A stretch of DNA of 64,000 nt, from NCBI GenBank assembly GCA_020634755.1, contig JACKBC010000006.1, forward strand, positions 142,483 through 206,482, read 5' to 3'. Position 1 is the stretch's first letter. Each line of letters opens with the position of its first letter. The notes beneath the pieces are model-generated. The model saw only the letters and a list, made by a program, of their open reading frames with translations. It was not told the origin of the DNA and searched no databases. This DNA comes from Caldilineaceae bacterium. Its GTDB lineage: Bacteria; Chloroflexota; Anaerolineae; Caldilineales; Caldilineaceae. Made by a program: the position numbers and the translations under genes. Below, piece after piece: positions 27,436 to 35,406 of the stretch.

Positions 27436-28386
27436 ATGTTAACCATCATTACCAAACCTGAAGAAGTTCAAAACACCGCCGGTGAAATCCGCGCCGGCGG
27501 TACAGATTTGCACGACCGTTATCACCTGGGCGTCTCGGCTGGACCCATTGTGGATATTTACAAACTGAAGTCATTTAACGATGGTGAGTTAGGCGCCATT
27601 ACGCAAGCGGCCGACGACTCCACCCATATTGGCGCGCTGGCTACCATTGACCAAGTGGCGCGCGATCCGATTGTGACACAGCACTATGCCGGTCTGGCCA
27701 AAGCGGCGGCTGGCCTGGCCACGCCGCAAATTCGTTCTGCCGCCAGCATGGGGGGCGCGCTATTGCAGCGCACGCGCTGCTGGTTTTTCCGGCATCCCCA
27801 CTATGTCTGTTACAAAAAGGGCGGCGATGGCTGTTTTGCCCGCGCCCGCCACAACCCCAATGGCGTCATTTTTGACGCCGGCGGCTGCGTCTATCCGCAT
27901 CCGTCCACGCTGGGCATGGCGCTGCTGGCCTACGAGGCCGAAGTGGAAGTGTATGGTCAGGGACGCCGCCCCATTGTCGCCTTATATGGCGACGGTTCCG
28001 ACCCCACCCGCGACCATTTACTGGCGCCCAATGAGCTGCTCACCTATGTTCATCTGCCGCCGCCCGTAGCCAACGAACGCACCGCGTATTTCCGCGCCAT
28101 TGGCCGCTTTGAGGCCGAATGGCCCATTGTGGAATGCATGGTGCGCCTAGTGGTGGAGGAGGGTGCCATCACCTTTGCCCGCGTGGGTGCGGGGGGCGTG
28201 GCGGCAGTCCCTCTGCGTTTGGCCAATGTGGAAGCTGAGTTGGTTGGGCAGCCGGCCACCCAGGCCACCATCGAGCGTGCATCCACCGTGGCGGCGGCGG
28301 GCGCCAATCCGCTGCCGCATACGGCGCCCAAGGTTGATTTCCTGGTGGGCGCGCTGCTGCATACGCTGGAACAGGCGTTGGATTAG
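27436..28386 (+). CDS. FAD-binding subunit of the molybdenum hydroxylase (PaoB-like)
   Basis: A 316-residue FAD_binding_5 protein that passes electrons from the 2Fe-2S clusters to the final acceptor. FAD contacts are in IRAGGTDLHD and AAAGLATPQIRSAASMGGAL. A Cys-bearing insert, QRTRCWFFRHPHYVC, then KKGGDGC, resembles the [4Fe-4S]-binding loop of PaoB/YagS; three Cys are in the loop. The C-terminal CO_deh_flav_C domain follows. It starts 2 nt after the fused subunit, so translation is coupled. No XdhC-type cofactor chaperone is nearby. Confidence 0.9.
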   Translation: MLTIITKPEEVQNTAGEIRAGGTDLHDRYHLGVSAGPIVDIYKLKSFNDGELGAITQAADDSTHIGALATIDQVARDPIVTQHYAGLAKAAAGLATPQIRSAASMGGALLQRTRCWFFRHPHYVCYKKGGDGCFARARHNPNGVIFDAGGCVYPHPSTLGMALLAYEAEVEVYGQGRRPIVALYGDGSDPTRDHLLAPNELLTYVHLPPPVANERTAYFRAIGRFEAEWPIVECMVRLVVEEGAITFARVGAGGVAAVPLRLANVEAELVGQPATQATIERASTVAAAGANPLPHTAPKVDFLVGALLHTLEQALD

Positions 28387-28395
28387 ACATTACAC

Positions 28396-28474
28396 GACTT
28401 ACGCAGCGCCTGTGGATTGGCAAGAGTGAATTCGTTTGTATTTGACACCTTTTTAGTCGAGGCTTGCGTAAGTC
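28396..28474 (+). repeat. R2 element filling the hydroxylase-thpR gap
   Basis: GACTTACGCAGCGCC on the left, GGCTTGCGTAAGTC on the right. It starts 9 bp after the FAD-subunit stop and ends 14 bp before the thpR start. Confidence 0.8.
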
Positions 28475-28488
28475 CTGATTATTTCAAC

Positions 28489-29106
28489 ATGACGATGCGG
28501 ACCTTTATTGCTCTTGAATTTCCACCCACCATCCATGCGCAGCTTGCCGATGCTGCCCAACGCTTGCGCAGCTATCTGCGTTCCCAACGCGCGCCGGATT
28601 GTCTGCGCTGGGCCGGACTGCACAACGCCCACCTGACGCTGCGCTTTCTGGGCGATACCACGTCGGTCCAAGCACGGCTGCTGGCCGATGCGCTGGCGGA
28701 CATTGCCCAACACCAGCCGCCATTTGAGCTGATGCTGGGCCACATCGACGCCTTTCCCAATGTGCGCCAACCGCGCGTGCTCTGGCTGGGTGTGGCGGGG
28801 GATGTGGCGCCACTCCACACGCTCCACAGCGCCATCGAGCAGCGCGTGACGCACGCCGGTTTCCCGGCTGAAACGCGGCCTTTCTCGCCGCACATTACGC
28901 TGGCGCGCGCCAATCAACGGGCCAGCCGCGCCGACCTGCGCCTGCTTGGGCAGTTGGTGCAGGAATACGCAGAGACCATCGCCCAACCCCAAATGTCTCG
29001 TTTCCAGGTTACCGAGCTTGTGCACATGCAGAGCCAGCTTCAGCGCGGCGGCGCTGTGCATACGTCGTTGGGGCGCTTTCAGTTTGGCGCATCCACGAAA
29101 GCCTAA
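28489..29106 (+). CDS. thpR: RNA 2',3'-cyclic phosphodiesterase ThpR
   Basis: This is a 2H phosphoesterase of the 2'-5' RNA ligase family. The two catalytic H-x-T motifs are present as HLTLRFLG and HITLARA, about 115 residues apart, in 205 residues. It opens cyclic phosphates at RNA ends. ATG 28489 (or ATG 28495) gives the usual MRTFIALEFPP start. The frame stays open upstream through the R2 element to a TTG at 28417, but those codons look element-derived. No strong ribosome site is seen. Confidence 0.92.
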   Translation: MTMRTFIALEFPPTIHAQLADAAQRLRSYLRSQRAPDCLRWAGLHNAHLTLRFLGDTTSVQARLLADALADIAQHQPPFELMLGHIDAFPNVRQPRVLWLGVAGDVAPLHTLHSAIEQRVTHAGFPAETRPFSPHITLARANQRASRADLRLLGQLVQEYAETIAQPQMSRFQVTELVHMQSQLQRGGAVHTSLGRFQFGASTKA

Positions 29107-29140
29107 GAAGCAGTCTGAAAAGTCACAATTGGGTCCAAAA

Positions 29141-29205
29141 ATATGCCGGGAAAGGGCCAATTGCGCATGATGTGATGAGGATTTTGGGGCCCTTTCCCGG
29201 CATAT
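29141..29205. terminator. 18-bp stem hairpin downstream of thpR
   Basis: ATATGCCGGGAAAGGGCC (29141-29158) is exactly complementary to 29188-29205. An outer pair CTGAAAAG/CTTTTCAG extends the structure. It lies between convergent thpR and the phosphoesterase gene and may end both transcripts. Confidence 0.7.
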
Positions 29206-29267
29206 GACACACCTGAACCACCTTTTCAGGCAGCTTCTAACGTATATTTCGCCAAGTGGTTGGGCAT

Positions 29268-29300
29268 AGAAACCAGATGTCTGCCAGGCACCTGGTTTCT
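29268..29300 (-). terminator. Hairpin downstream of the phosphoesterase gene
   Basis: AGAAACCAG pairs with CTGGTTTCT. It lies 18 bp beyond the minus-strand stop. Confidence 0.5.
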
Positions 29301-29317
29301 ACTCTCGTTTGCAGGCC

Positions 29318-30718
29318 TCACTGCAAAGCGATTTCTGCAAACGCCGCCCGCAATGCCTCTCCGCGAAAAGGTCGTCCCGGCTTCCCCCGCTGATCGTATC
29401 CCACGCTCCAGGTGGGCTGCCAGGCTAATCGTTCAGCGCCCCAAGCGTTGGCGTTGCGCAGGGTGGACCAGGGCGCGTCGTCACGCCAGCGCCAGAGCAG
29501 GCCGCCCGGCCCCATGCCGGTGTGAATGGCAATCTGAATGGCAAAGGGTTGCCCGGCTTCCAGCCTGGGCCCCAGCCAATAACGCGGGCTGCGCCCAGGC
29601 TCCGGGCTCAATAAGAGGGCCGCCCGCTGTTCTGCGCCCATGAGCCCGATCCAAAAGGGGGCGAGCTGCGGTCCTGCATTCCACATGCTCAGCAAGGTTT
29701 GTGGCGTGCCGTCCGCGGCATCCGCCGTAATCCCCTCAAAGCGCCAGATGACCAGATGTGCATTCCCAGCGGCCTCGGCGTTGGGCAGCACAAAGGGCGC
29801 ATCTTGTACGCCGTGCGTCAGCTCATGCCATGCGGATTCTGATGGCAGCGCCAGCGGCCAGTGCAGCCACTCGCGCGCCTGGCCATTGGTGTCCAACACC
29901 TGGTAGCGCAGGCCGTCGGCATCCAACGCACACTGGACGGCGTGCAGATATTCGGTGGCGGGCGTCAGGGGCAGCGTGCCGGCGCCGCCGGTGAGGATTT
30001 GCAGCACGCCCTGCTGCACCTGCACATCAAAGGCCATAATGTGGCTGCACAGATAGGCCAACACGTTGTGCTCCACCAGGATTTGCCAGAAGGCGCGTCC
30101 ATTTTCTGCTTCAATCGTCCGTTGATATTCACCGGCATAGCCGTTGATGGGATGGACCGGGTGGTGGCCCAGCACCAACTTGTGGCGGGCGTCGGCGTGA
30201 TCCCGTAGTGTCTGCGCCAGCCAGGCCGTCTCCACGCGGCCTTCGCCGCCCAAGCCAGACCACATGGTGTTGACAAAGATGAGCAGCAGGTCGCCCCGGC
30301 GCACAAAGTAGCTGAGACCGCGCTGTGCTGCTGGCCCATTTTGCGGCAGGTGGGCCAGCACCTGGCGAAAGACTTGCTCGCTGGCCGGATCGTAGGCGGT
30401 GTGATTGGCCGGGCAGTGGTAAAGCGGCGTCATGGCGCGGTCCAGCCAGGCCATTTCGTGCTCCAGCCAATAGCGCCACTGGGCGCGCAGCGCTTCATCA
30501 TCAGCCAGCAACCCTTTGATCTCATCGCCTAGAAAGCAGATAAACGTCGGCGGTGGCTCGAGCCGAGCAATGACCTGATTGACATCGGCAAAATTGGCTT
30601 CATGCGGCCCGCCGCGAATGCCCGAGCAGCAGTCGCCGTAAACGATAAAGTTGTGACCGTCTGGCTGCGGCGTAAGGGCCGGAATTTTGTGAGAAAGTGA
30701 TTGAGGCAAATCGGACAT
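29318..30718 (-). CDS. Metallophosphoesterase-fold protein with altered metal site
   Basis: The N-terminal 290 residues follow the calcineurin-like order: D29 in FIVYGDCCSG, G64-D65 in CFLGDEIKG, N105-H106 in CPANHTAYD, H185-H186 in LVLGHHPVH, and H226 in CSHIMAF. Two usual ligands are changed: the His of the first D-x-H is Cys31, and the second His of G-H-x-H is Met228. The C-terminal 170 residues form a separate beta-rich domain of unknown role. There is no signal peptide. It may have shifted metal preference or lost activity. It lies downstream of the radical SAM gene on the same strand, 19 nt away. Confidence 0.75.
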   Translation of the reverse strand: MSDLPQSLSHKIPALTPQPDGHNFIVYGDCCSGIRGGPHEANFADVNQVIARLEPPPTFICFLGDEIKGLLADDEALRAQWRYWLEHEMAWLDRAMTPLYHCPANHTAYDPASEQVFRQVLAHLPQNGPAAQRGLSYFVRRGDLLLIFVNTMWSGLGGEGRVETAWLAQTLRDHADARHKLVLGHHPVHPINGYAGEYQRTIEAENGRAFWQILVEHNVLAYLCSHIMAFDVQVQQGVLQILTGGAGTLPLTPATEYLHAVQCALDADGLRYQVLDTNGQAREWLHWPLALPSESAWHELTHGVQDAPFVLPNAEAAGNAHLVIWRFEGITADAADGTPQTLLSMWNAGPQLAPFWIGLMGAEQRAALLLSPEPGRSPRYWLGPRLEAGQPFAIQIAIHTGMGPGGLLWRWRDDAPWSTLRNANAWGAERLAWQPTWSVGYDQRGKPGRPFRGEALRAAFAEIALQ

Positions 30719-30737
30719 AATCCTTTGTGGTTATATT

Positions 30738-32111
30738 TCAGTGGGCAGCCTGTTCACCAAAGCCGCCCAATATGCTTTCAAGGACGGGTAGGGCCGCGTT
30801 TACTTGGCGCAGCCGAATCACCCAATCCCACAGTGGTTCAAACTTTTTCCAGCCGCCCGCATAGGCCACGTGGCGCAGCGCGCCTTTGAGGTTGGATTTG
30901 GCGCTGGCGCCGCGTAGAATGTTGCGCCATTGATAGAACTCTTTATATGCTCGCCAATACCCCGCGTCCAGCGCCTCCGGGGTAAGCTTGGCCGGCTGAA
31001 AGACCACGTGGCGCGTGTCATATTGATCCCAATTTGTGTGCAGAATGCGTCCTTGTTGCGCCATGCGCTTATAGAGCAGCGTGCCGGGGTACGGCGTCAA
31101 AATGTGAAAGGTAGCGGTTTCAATGCCGTGCTGGACGGCCCAATCCACCGTGCGCGCAAAGACATTTTCGTCATCCTCATCCATGCCAAAGACAAAGCTG
31201 CCGTTGATCATCACCCCGTTGTCGTGCAGCCGCTGGATGGCCGCGGCATAATCCTTGTTCAGATTTTGGTACTTCTGTTGGGCGCGCAGGTTGTTGGCAT
31301 TGAGCGTTTCAAAGCCCACAAAGAGGCTGCGCAAGCCGCTGTCTACGGCCTTCTCCAGCAAGCCGGGTCGCAATATAGACTGGACGGTTCCTGCCGCCTG
31401 CCACAAGCGCCCCATGCCGATCATACCGTCAAAAAGGCCGGCTGCAAAGGACGCATTGCCAAAGAGATGGTCGTCCAAAAAATAGAGATGCCGCCCCGGC
31501 AACCGCTCAATTTCGGCCAGAGCCATGTCAATACTTTGGGTATAAAACCCTTTGCCGCCCTCAAAAAAGGCTTCCTTGTAGCAGAAGTCGCACTTGTGCG
31601 GACAGCCCCGCGACACCACAATCGAATTGGGCACCAAATAGAGATACTGTTTGAGCAGATCGCGGCGAATGGGTGGCAGCCCGGCCAATGTGCGCACCTG
31701 CGAGCGGTAAAGCGGTCGCGGCTCACCGCGTCGAAAGTCCTCTAAAAATTGGGGCCAAATATCTTCGCCCGGCCCCAAGAAAATCGAATCCGCATGGCGC
31801 GCCGCTTCCTCCGGCAGCGAGGTTACGTGCAGGCCGCCCAGCGCCACATGCGCCCCCTTGGCGCGGTAGTGGTCGGCCAGGGCGTATGCACGACGGGCAG
31901 ATGTGATATATACCTGGATCACCACCAAATCTGGCTCGTCGGTCAGATTCAGCTCTTCCACATGTTCATCTTGAATGGTTACTTCGTCATCGGCGTGTAG
32001 ATACCCAGCTAGCGTGGCCAACCCCAGCGGTGGAAAAAGCGAATATTTGATCGGACGAAAATAGGGACTCTTGGCCTCGGTCAAGGCCGGCAGGATCATT
32101 TTTACCTTCAT
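30738..32111 (-). CDS. B12-binding-domain radical SAM protein
   Basis: Residues 1-150 resemble a cobalamin-binding Rossmann domain (PPLGLATLAGYL, LVVIQVYITSA, VALGGLHVTSLPEEA). The radical SAM core follows, with cluster cysteines in SRGCPHKCDFCY. The remaining part contains LTPYPGTLLYKRMAQQG, as in B12-dependent methylases and the HpnP-like group. The substrate is unknown; lipid or natural-product methylation is typical. ATG 32111 is preferred (AGAGGTG 6 nt upstream) over a GTG three codons earlier. It may be in an operon with the phosphoesterase-like protein. Confidence 0.88.
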   Translation of the reverse strand: MKVKMILPALTEAKSPYFRPIKYSLFPPLGLATLAGYLHADDEVTIQDEHVEELNLTDEPDLVVIQVYITSARRAYALADHYRAKGAHVALGGLHVTSLPEEAARHADSIFLGPGEDIWPQFLEDFRRGEPRPLYRSQVRTLAGLPPIRRDLLKQYLYLVPNSIVVSRGCPHKCDFCYKEAFFEGGKGFYTQSIDMALAEIERLPGRHLYFLDDHLFGNASFAAGLFDGMIGMGRLWQAAGTVQSILRPGLLEKAVDSGLRSLFVGFETLNANNLRAQQKYQNLNKDYAAAIQRLHDNGVMINGSFVFGMDEDDENVFARTVDWAVQHGIETATFHILTPYPGTLLYKRMAQQGRILHTNWDQYDTRHVVFQPAKLTPEALDAGYWRAYKEFYQWRNILRGASAKSNLKGALRHVAYAGGWKKFEPLWDWVIRLRQVNAALPVLESILGGFGEQAAH

Positions 32112-32167
32112 GCCAAACACCTCTGCTTACAAATGAGCTATTCATCCATATCACATACAATGGATAG

Positions 32168-32253
32168 TCAGTAGATCGCAATCGCAAGAGATAGAATCGG
32201 ATTCAACAAACGAGACCGACGCCTATCTCGCCAACACCGTTGCGGTGTACTGA
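32168..32253 (+). repeat. R1 element with perfect 3-bp duplication
   Basis: 86 bp from TCAGTA to TACTGA, flanked by TAG on both sides. GAGATAG on the left pairs with CTATCTC on the right, and the loop arms CGG/CCG are kept. The rest of the 301-bp gap 32112-32412 shows nothing recognisable. Confidence 0.9.
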
Positions 32254-32412
32254 TAGTATAACCATCTGCGCATGTGATGACGATAGCCTGTGTGCAGCAA
32301 GGCCTTGCACTCAGGTGCTTGACATATACTTGGCTCTGGCACAGATAAAAATCGACCGCTTGACGAAATGAAGGCGTATTCCTTTTTATCTATGACAACC
32401 GCGTGAATACGT

Positions 32413-33516
32413 TTATAGCAGTCTCTGCGGATCAAATGGCGCGAGATCCACGGTGGACGTTTGGCCATCTACGATCAGTGCGGCCATGGCTTCGCCCGTG
32501 GCGGGACCGTTCAACATGCCCCACACGCTGTGTCCCGTGGCCACATATGCCCCGCCCACACCCGGAACACGTCCGATGAGGGGCAAGCCATCGGTTGTGA
32601 TGGGGCGATAGCAGGCTTGTTCCGCCAGCACTTTGGATGCGCCCAGCGCGGGTGAGATCGCTGTCGCCATGGCGCGCAGGCGGTCGGCGGCGCCGGGTTC
32701 CAGCGTCACGTGGGCCGGGTCAATGGGCAAAGGTTTCGTGTCGGAAAGGCCACAAATGTACGTCGTACCGTCAAGGCGCGGCACTATTTCTGGCGTCTCA
32801 ATCTGGCCGTCGTCCATTTCAAGCTCGGCAAAGAGTGCATAGGGTTCGGCCGGTTCAAAGCGCAAAATAAGGCTGTGTCCCTTGAGCCCATAAACGCGGG
32901 GGAGCGGCAGCCAGTTGCAGGCCAAAATGGACCACGGCCCCAATGCAATGACAATGTTGTCCGCCGCCAGCGCTTCTCCATCAACCAGAACGCCGGTAAC
33001 GCGGTCGCCATCTGACGAGAAGGTCACGCCTTCCACCGTCCCCATGCGTAATTGGGCGCCATATGCTTGCGCGGCCGCCATCATACATTGGGTGAATTGG
33101 AACGGATCGAGTTGGGCGGTCGTGCGTTTGTCGCCAATGCGGGCATGCACCGCTGTCGATTGCCCCAGCCATTCTGGTGAAATACCGCGTGAAACGTGGC
33201 GTAAATCGCGCGGCTGACTAGCCGCAATGCTCAACGTTTCGATGGGACGATAGCCCCAATCCAAGCCGAGATCGGTCTTGAGCGTGGCGGCCAATTCAGC
33301 GTGCAGCGCAAAGCTGCGCCGGGCCAGCCGATCCACCGGCGTGCCGCGGCACCAGTCCAGCGCCAGAAAGCCGCCCGATTTGCCCGAAGAAGCGTTGGCC
33401 ACACCAGTGCGCTCGACGACAATGGTTTCCACACCGCGCACGGCCAGATAATAAGCAATGCAAGCGCCAATGACGCCGCCGCCACAGACAATGACGCGCG
33501 ATGAGTGCGTGTTCAT
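32413..33516 (-). CDS. FAD-dependent oxidoreductase (DAO family, TDA3-like)
   Basis: The N-terminal dinucleotide motif is VIVCGGGVIGACIAYYLAVR with the acidic end ETIVVERTG, followed by SGKSGGFLALDW, which recalls the TDA3/FOXRED1-like branch of the DAO family. The C-terminal FAD contact is ITTDGLPLIGRVPG...ATGHSVWGM. It has 367 residues and no signal peptide. It probably oxidises an amine or amino acid. The ribosome site CAGGAGG is about 13 nt before ATG 33516, a little far. Confidence 0.87.
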   Translation of the reverse strand: MNTHSSRVIVCGGGVIGACIAYYLAVRGVETIVVERTGVANASSGKSGGFLALDWCRGTPVDRLARRSFALHAELAATLKTDLGLDWGYRPIETLSIAASQPRDLRHVSRGISPEWLGQSTAVHARIGDKRTTAQLDPFQFTQCMMAAAQAYGAQLRMGTVEGVTFSSDGDRVTGVLVDGEALAADNIVIALGPWSILACNWLPLPRVYGLKGHSLILRFEPAEPYALFAELEMDDGQIETPEIVPRLDGTTYICGLSDTKPLPIDPAHVTLEPGAADRLRAMATAISPALGASKVLAEQACYRPITTDGLPLIGRVPGVGGAYVATGHSVWGMLNGPATGEAMAALIVDGQTSTVDLAPFDPQRLL

Positions 33517-33586
33517 GAATGACTTGTTGCCTCCTGGGGTGGGTTGATATCGTTCTCGGATATAGACTCAATCAACAAATGCATGG

Positions 33587-33787
33587 TTAGGGTTGCATGA
33601 GTTCTACTGCCGAAACGAGCAATTTGGGCTTGATCGTCATCTGTTGCCGCCAATTTGGGGGCAATGTTGGCACAATGCGCGCCACTTCCTGGTTGTGGCG
33701 CTGAATCACGATTGTCTCACCGGCGGCGGCTTTGTCAAGATATTCAAAAAGATGTTTGCGGAGATTGGTGGCCGATACGGTGACCAT
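33587..33787 (-). CDS. Phd/YefM-family antitoxin, apparently orphan
   Basis: A 66-residue protein beginning MVTVSATNLRKHLFEYLDKA, then GETIVIQRHNQEVARIVP, the DNA-binding half of the Phd/YefM fold. The C-terminal toxin-wrapping part is short. In typical loci a Doc, YoeB or PIN toxin gene follows directly; here only 70 bp separate it from the FAD oxidoreductase gene, with no toxin on either side. AGAGGA precedes ATG 33787 by 8 nt. It may regulate an unlinked toxin or simply be a leftover. Confidence 0.82.
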   Translation of the reverse strand: MVTVSATNLRKHLFEYLDKAAAGETIVIQRHNQEVARIVPTLPPNWRQQMTIKPKLLVSAVELMQP

Positions 33788-33907
33788 AGCATTTGTCCTC
33801 TATAAAAATGGACTTGATTTGACATGCATGTACATGTTGTAGGCCAAGTATACATGGATGACAATGCATGACGCATTTACGCATTGCCAGGTGATGCAGC
33901 GGGATTG

Positions 33908-34096
33908 ATGACAAGATGACCGGATAACCCATGAGGAATAAAGCTTCATCCCTGGTTGAATGACAGATCTTATTTTACCGCCAAGGGCGCAAAGAAACGC
34001 AAGGAATCTACTCGAGCACCCTTTGCGCATCTTCGCGCCCTTGGCAGTAGAAAGAGTAAATGGGTCAGGCAATCATCTTGTCATCTTGTCATCTAT
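33908..34096. repeat. R5 iterated/inverted array, interrupted by R4
   Basis: The left part has the 8-mers GATGACAA, GATGACCG, GATAACCC from 33908. The right part has the complement TCATCTTG, TCATCTTG, TCATCTAT from 34073 to 34096. About 140 bp separates them, most of it the R4 element. The PhyH stop codon lies in the last right-hand 8-mer. Confidence 0.65.
33961..34067. repeat. R4 palindromic element, copy 1
   Basis: TGACAGATCTTATTTTACCG (continuing CCAAGGGCGC) faces GCGCCCTTGGCAGTAGAAAGAG...GTCA. It is clearly related to the copy at 45232 over its full length. No coding capacity. Confidence 0.75.
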
Positions 34097-34929
34097 GCTT
34101 CCTTCACCGGAATCATCTCGCCCGCCGGACGCGGATGATTGGCCCAGTGGCCGGTGGGCTCCACGCCGCGGCAGACAATGGAATGTTGGTTCCAGCCGTT
34201 GTAGGCGCGCACGTCCGCGGCCAGGAAGCGCATGGCCAGCCCACAGCGGCGGCGGTTGGAGTGGTTGGGCTCGGAGCCGTGCAGGATCCAGTCGCTGTGC
34301 AGCGACATTTGGCCCGCTTTGAGTTCAATGGCCACGGGTGGCTCGCCATATTGCTCGGGATTGTGCACGGTTTGGTTGAGCACGTTTTGCTCTGCGGCGC
34401 TGCTCTTTTCAAAGGCTACCTGCGCGTTTAGATGCGAACCGGGGATCACCTGCATGGCGCCGTTTTCCAAGTCCACGTCATCAATGGCCAGCCAGGCTGA
34501 GACCACTTTGGAGACCGAAAGCGGCCAGTACGAGGCGTCCTGGTGCCAGCTCACGCGCTTGCCGTCGCCGGGCAGCTTGGCAAAGAAGTGGCTGTGGCGC
34601 AAAATCAGCGTTTCGCCCAGCAGGTCTTGCACGTAATCCAAAATGCGGCTGTGGGTCACCAGGTCCCAAACGCCGGCGCAATATTTGTGCCAGTTGGTGA
34701 TCTCGTAGCTATTCCAGCCGGCAGCCAGCGCCTTGGGCAGCAGCTCATCAAAGTAGGCGCGATATTGGGCGATCTCATCGGCGCTGAAAACGTCGAAGGG
34801 GAAGATGTAGCCCTTTTGATTGTACTGTTCAATCTGCGGCGGCGTTAACAGTTTGGGCTTGTCCACGCCCAGCGGGAAAAACTGGCGCACGCGGTTCAGT
34901 TCGGGAAAGGCATCGGTCATGGTGCTCAT
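34093..34929 (-). CDS. Phytanoyl-CoA dioxygenase (PhyH) family protein
   Basis: An Fe(II)/2-oxoglutarate-dependent oxygenase of 278 residues. Iron ligands are the His and Asp of SWHQDASYW and a distal His in DWILHGSEPNHSNRRR, whose Arg binds 2-oxoglutarate. The start is ATG 34929 (MSTMTDAFPE), preceded by AAAGGA; a longer frame upstream is not family-like. Bacterial PhyH proteins hydroxylate lipids or small metabolites, so the substrate is open. Confidence 0.9.
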   Translation of the reverse strand: MSTMTDAFPELNRVRQFFPLGVDKPKLLTPPQIEQYNQKGYIFPFDVFSADEIAQYRAYFDELLPKALAAGWNSYEITNWHKYCAGVWDLVTHSRILDYVQDLLGETLILRHSHFFAKLPGDGKRVSWHQDASYWPLSVSKVVSAWLAIDDVDLENGAMQVIPGSHLNAQVAFEKSSAAEQNVLNQTVHNPEQYGEPPVAIELKAGQMSLHSDWILHGSEPNHSNRRRCGLAMRFLAADVRAYNGWNQHSIVCRGVEPTGHWANHPRPAGEMIPVKEA

Positions 34930-35230
34930 GATTGGTTCCTTTTTAATATAGATAGGACTGGCACAAATAGCGGTGGCGCAAATGAAGGGGCGCGAGTGGC
35001 GGCATAAGATGACCCAGCGGAAACGAGTTGTCCCGCCGCTCCGCATGACTGTAGCGCGCTCATGCCACATTCATGTGCGTTCTCTATCCCCCATAGAATT
35101 TCCGGCAGCAATATTGCGCATGTTGAGTTTATATGACGCCAATTGACCTGTCAAACAGCTTGCGCGACCTTCGCCGTTTTATCTGTTGTCAGTTTTGATT
35201 CCTCTTCCAAAGCCGTCTACAATAGAATAC
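34930..35230. other. Gene-free region upstream of the dioxygenase
   Basis: This should hold the promoters of the divergent dioxygenase and dipeptidase genes. No clear -35/-10 pair, hairpin or repeat was recognised before the R1 copy at 35231. Confidence 0.4.
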
Positions 35231-35316
35231 TCAGCAGATCGCAACGGCATGAGATAAGGCTAGATTCCTAAATCGAGACCGACACCCATATCGCCAACAC
35301 CGTTGCGGTGTACTGA
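35231..35316 (+). repeat. R1 element
   Basis: 86 bp from TCAGCA to TACTGA with the conserved centre TCGAGACCGAC and ACACCGTTGCGGTGT. Flanks are TAC and TAT. Confidence 0.85.
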
Positions 35317-35406
35317 TATTGACATAAGGCTTCCCCTGCATCTATTCACACCAACGACCAATTGCCAATCACCAGTTATTGACCACCAATCCGAAAGGCC
35401 CCACAC

